Both the position numbers and the translations under genes were made by a program. From assembly GCA_001872165.1 (NCBI GenBank), contig MNXK01000091.1, forward strand, positions 1 to 6,686: a stretch of 6,686 nucleotides of DNA, read 5' to 3'. Below, one piece after another: positions 4,495 through 6,686 of the stretch; the stretch's first letter is position 1, and each line of letters starts with the position of its first letter. A model generated the notes under the pieces. That model had not been told where the DNA came from. It worked only from the letters and a program-made list of their open reading frames with translations, and did no database searches. This stretch comes from Anaerolineae bacterium CG2_30_58_95 (GTDB taxonomy: Bacteria; Chloroflexota; Anaerolineae; Anaerolineales; Villigracilaceae).

Positions 4495-4527
4495 TGCCAA
4501 AAATCTTAGTAAGGAGACGCATACGTC

Positions 4528-4797
4528 ATGCTCAACAAGGAAGTAAAAACCAAATTAATCGAGGAGTACCACCGACACGAAAGCGATACCGGCTCGCCGG
4601 AAGTACAAGTTGCCATTATAACCAGCCGCATCAACCAATTGACCGATCACCTGCGCGCCCACGGACACGACGAATCCTGCCGCCATGGCTTGCTCAAGCT
4701 GGTCGGGCAGCGTCGCCGCTTGCTGGCCTACCTGCGCAAGGCAGAGTACCAGCGTTACCTGGTGCTGACAGATCAACTTAAGTTGCGCAGGAAGTAA
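4528..4797 (+). CDS. rpsO: 30S ribosomal protein S15
   Basis: S15 binds the three-way junction of helices 20-22 in the central domain of 16S rRNA early in 30S assembly. The 89-aa product is full length and carries the signature DTGSPEVQVAIITSRI (20-35), then LTDHLRAH (38-45) and GLLKLVGQRRRLLAYLRK (54-71). The junction-binding T21, G22 and Q27 are present, as are H41 and D48. At the position of the usual serine in 'D-x-x-S-R-R-G-L-L' the protein has cysteine (D48-E-S-C51-R-H-G), with serine one place earlier. AAGGAG at 4511-4516 precedes the ATG by 11 bases. The gene has its own promoter (4415-4444), a structured leader and its own terminator (4814-4846), so it is expressed largely apart from pnp, although the rpsO-pnp order is the common bacterial one. 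Confidence 0.97.
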   Translation: MLNKEVKTKLIEEYHRHESDTGSPEVQVAIITSRINQLTDHLRAHGHDESCRHGLLKLVGQRRRLLAYLRKAEYQRYLVLTDQLKLRRK

Positions 4798-4813
4798 AAG
4801 GATAAGTTAGCCC

Positions 4814-4846
4814 GAGTAGATGGGCAAATGCCCATCTACTCTTTTT
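4814..4846 (+). terminator. Rho-independent terminator of rpsO
   Basis: A perfect 12-bp stem, GAGTAGATGGGC (4814-4825) with its complement at 4830-4841, closes a four-base loop (AAAT) and is followed at once by TTTTT (4842-4846). It begins 16 bases after the rpsO stop. It is the clearest intrinsic terminator in the window and separates rpsO from pnp. Confidence 0.93.
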
Positions 4847-4876
4847 ATGAACCCGCCGGTTGGGAATTGAATAGCG

Positions 4877-4905
4877 CTGACAACGCCTCACGAACCCCCT
4901 ACGAT
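4877..4905 (+). promoter_or_regulatory. Candidate pnp promoter
   Basis: CTGACA at 4877-4882 matches five of six -35 positions. A 17-bp spacer separates it from TACGAT at 4900-4905, which matches four of six -10 positions including the key TA and final T. It lies just after the rpsO terminator, where a new promoter is needed. The leader would be roughly 97 bases long. Confidence 0.5.
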
Positions 4906-4909
4906 AAAC

Positions 4910-4935
4910 ATTCGTTTATTCGTTTCCCATTCGTT
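4910..4935. repeat. Three direct copies of ATTCGTT in the pnp leader
   Basis: ATTCGTT occurs at 4910-4916, 4918-4924 and 4929-4935, all downstream of the candidate pnp start. Spacings of 8 and 11 bases do not match one helical turn for all copies. It could be a short repeat family or a protein-binding cluster; nothing in the sequence decides. Confidence 0.5.
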
Positions 4936-4974
4936 GTCCGTGTTCTTCAGTCCCTGACCTGGCGGGAATAAGTA

Positions 4975-4994
4975 GCGCAAAATTAATTTTGCGC
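4975..4994. promoter_or_regulatory. Perfect 20-bp palindrome next to the pnp ribosome binding site
   Basis: GCGCAAAATT (4975-4984) is followed directly by its exact reverse complement (4985-4994). The AGGAG ribosome binding site of pnp starts four bases later (4998-5002). In DNA it has the shape of an operator for a dimeric repressor. In RNA it would be a hairpin adjoining the translation start, recalling the leader stems through which PNPase controls its own mRNA in enterobacteria. Which applies here is unknown. Confidence 0.55.
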
Positions 4995-5008
4995 AACAGG
5001 AGAAAATT

Positions 5009-6686
5009 ATGAAACCCGAAACAAAACGTTACACCACATCCGTGGGTAGCCGGACGATTGCCATCGAAACCGGCAAACTGGCTGCCCAGGCCGGCGGCGC
5101 AGTCACCGTGCACCTGAATGACACGGTCGTTTTCGCGGCCGCCACCATGGGCGATGTGCGCGAGGGCATTGACTTCTTCCCCCTCACCGTGGACTACGAA
5201 GAGCGCATGTACGCTGGCGGCAAAATCCCCGGTTCGTTCTTCCGCCGCGAGGGTCGCCCCTCCACCGACGCCATCCTGACCGCCCGTCTCACCGACCGCC
5301 CGCTGCGCCCGCTCTTCCCGGATGGCATGCGCAACGAAGTCCAGATCATCATGTACTCGCTTTCCGCGGACGCTGAAAACCCGCTCGACATCCTGGCCAT
5401 CAACGCCGCTTCCGCCGCCATCATGATCTCCGACATCCCGTGGAACGGCCCGGTGGCAGCCGTACGCGTCGGGCGCGTGGACGGCCAGTTCATCGCCAAC
5501 CCCACCTTCCCCGAAATAGACAAATCCGACCTCGACCTGCGCATCGCCGGCACGCGGGATGCCATCCTGATGGTCGAGTGCGGCGCAGACGAAGTTCCCG
5601 AAGACATCATGGTCGCCGCGCTGGAATTCGGCCACCAGGCCATCCAGCCGCTGATCGAATTGCAGCGCCAGATGCAGGTTGAGATTGGCAAGCCCAAGCG
5701 TGAAGTCACTTTCTTCGTGCCGGATGCCGACCTGCGCAAGAAAGTATTCGAGCGCGTCAGCGGCGCAATCAGCAGCCTGCTCGACAAGCCCCTGACGAAG
5801 AATGAATTCTACGGCGGCATGACGACGCTCAAAGACGGAATCGTTGCCGAAATGTGCACCGTGCCAGACGAAGCCAACGCAACGGACTACCCGACGCCGG
5901 CTTCCGTCCGAGAGGCCTTCGACCAGGCTGAACAGACCCTCGTGCGCGAGCGCATCCTGAACCTGGGCAAACGCCCGGATGGCCGCGCCCCGACCGAGAT
6001 CCGCCCGATCTGGTGCGAGGTCGGATTCAGCCCGCGCGCGCACGGCTCCGGCCTATTCACGCGCGGCGAAACCCAGGTGCTAACCCTGGCCACGCTCGGC
6101 ACGCTGCGCGAAGCCCAGGAGATTGATACGCTCAGCCCAGTGGATACCAAGCGTTACATGCACCACTACAACTTCCCGCCCTTCTCGACGGGCGAGACAA
6201 AAATGCTGCGCGGCCAGAGCCGGCGCGAGGTCGGGCACGGCGCGCTGGCCGAGCGCGCCCTCGAACCGGTCATCCCGTCCGAGGAGACATTCCCCTATGC
6301 CCTGCGGCTGGTGTCCGAAGTATTGGCCTCCAACGGCTCGTCCTCGATGGCTTCCGTCTGCGGCTCCACGCTGGCGCTGATGGATACCGGCGTGCCGATC
6401 AAAGCGCCGGTCGCGGGCGTGGCGATGGGACTGGTCAAGGAAGGCGAACGCTACCAGATTTTGACCGACATCCAGGGCGCTGAAGATCACCTCGGCGACA
6501 TGGACTTCAAAGTAGCCGGGACAACGAATGGCATCACGGCCCTGCAAATGGACATCAAGATTACCGGTCTAAGCACGGAAATTATGAAGCAGGCGCTGGA
6601 GCAGGCGCGACAGGCGCGGCTCTTCATACTGGATAAAATGTTGGAAGTCCTTCCCGCCCCGCGCCCGGAACTCAAGCCGCACACCC
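5009..6686 (+). CDS. pnp: Polyribonucleotide nucleotidyltransferase (PNPase), 3' end outside window
   Basis: PNPase degrades RNA 3'-5' by phosphorolysis, as a trimeric ring and often in the degradosome. The window holds 559 codons. The first RNase PH-like domain (about residues 8-235) contains FFRREGRPS (77-85) followed by TARLTDRPLRPLFP. An all-helical linker follows, then the catalytic second RNase PH domain (about 320-550), with GRAPTEIRPI, FTRGETQ, ASNGSSSMASVCG and the signature GAEDHLGDMDFKVAGT. D493 and D499 there correspond to the metal-binding aspartates D486 and D492 of E. coli PNPase. The sequence ends at LPAPRPELKPHTP, just before the expected KH and S1 RNA-binding domains, so truncation is by the window edge. 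The frame is open throughout. AGGAG (4998-5002) six bases before the ATG fixes the start. The gene follows rpsO but is separated from it by a terminator and probably has its own promoter. Confidence 0.97.
   Translation, partial: MKPETKRYTTSVGSRTIAIETGKLAAQAGGAVTVHLNDTVVFAAATMGDVREGIDFFPLTVDYEERMYAGGKIPGSFFRREGRPSTDAILTARLTDRPLRPLFPDGMRNEVQIIMYSLSADAENPLDILAINAASAAIMISDIPWNGPVAAVRVGRVDGQFIANPTFPEIDKSDLDLRIAGTRDAILMVECGADEVPEDIMVAALEFGHQAIQPLIELQRQMQVEIGKPKREVTFFVPDADLRKKVFERVSGAISSLLDKPLTKNEFYGGMTTLKDGIVAEMCTVPDEANATDYPTPASVREAFDQAEQTLVRERILNLGKRPDGRAPTEIRPIWCEVGFSPRAHGSGLFTRGETQVLTLATLGTLREAQEIDTLSPVDTKRYMHHYNFPPFSTGETKMLRGQSRREVGHGALAERALEPVIPSEETFPYALRLVSEVLASNGSSSMASVCGSTLALMDTGVPIKAPVAGVAMGLVKEGERYQILTDIQGAEDHLGDMDFKVAGTTNGITALQMDIKITGLSTEIMKQALEQARQARLFILDKMLEVLPAPRPELKPHT

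Noticed and set aside
3995..4522. Minus-strand open frame of 175 codons
   Set aside because: It crosses the 3' end of the AlkD-like gene, the MITE-like element and the rpsO leader. The composition is low-grade and no motif is visible.
4353..4781. Plus-strand open frame of 142 codons overlapping rpsO
   Set aside because: It begins inside the MITE-like element and runs out of frame over rpsO. The S15 frame is unmistakable.
4916..6043. Minus-strand open frame of 375 codons
   Set aside because: It lies wholly antisense to the pnp coding region, its product is His/Asp/Gly/Val-rich with no domain pattern, and the + strand frame encodes PNPase throughout. It is a by-product of GC-rich codon use.

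Overview
This window looks like a chromosomal segment of a GC-rich, free-living bacterium, most likely a member of the Chloroflexota (Anaerolineae-like). That assignment is inference. It rests on the style of the prolyl-tRNA synthetase and PNPase sequences, a Gram-negative/Chloroflexi-type rpsO-pnp arrangement, and several short palindromic repeat families that I associate with such genomes. All protein genes I can support lie on the + strand.

Left part (1-1456): an accessory segment made of toxin-antitoxin-like genes. It opens with the C-terminal end of a ribbon-helix-helix antitoxin, which overlaps a PIN-domain (VapC-like) toxin by ATGA. The toxin stop overlaps the GTG start of a 42-codon open frame that is clearly a broken copy of the N-terminus of prolyl-tRNA synthetase. 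Homology stops abruptly near 715. A consensus TATAAT then sits so close to the next ATG that a leaderless transcript is expected. A DUF4160 gene and a DUF2442 gene (overlapping by 29 bp) and a YgiT-type zinc-finger gene follow in a visibly AT-richer stretch.

Middle part (1457-4307): a hairpin repeat precedes a full-length proS (623 aa). This gene carries two in-frame palindromic repeat insertions in its editing-domain region, and perhaps a third short one near its N-terminus. Its stop codon lies inside a ten-unit 7-bp tandem repeat that runs exactly up to the start of the next gene, a 266-aa AlkD/HEAT-like helical protein. That gene has a 13-bp perfect inverted repeat in its first 25 codons.

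Right part (4308-6686): a 92-bp MITE-like element with terminal inverted repeats leads into an rpsO promoter whose -35 box lies in the element's right end. A foldable leader, rpsO (S15) and a strong intrinsic terminator follow. Next come a separate pnp promoter, an ATTCGTT repeat cluster, a perfect 20-bp palindrome next to the ribosome binding site, and pnp, which runs off the window before its KH and S1 domains.

Functionally the window joins housekeeping translation and RNA-turnover genes (proS, rpsO, pnp) to a mobile toxin-antitoxin-like cluster. The most unusual aspects are the duplicated proS 5' end bounding that cluster and the dense load of palindromic repeats, two of which have become part of an essential enzyme.
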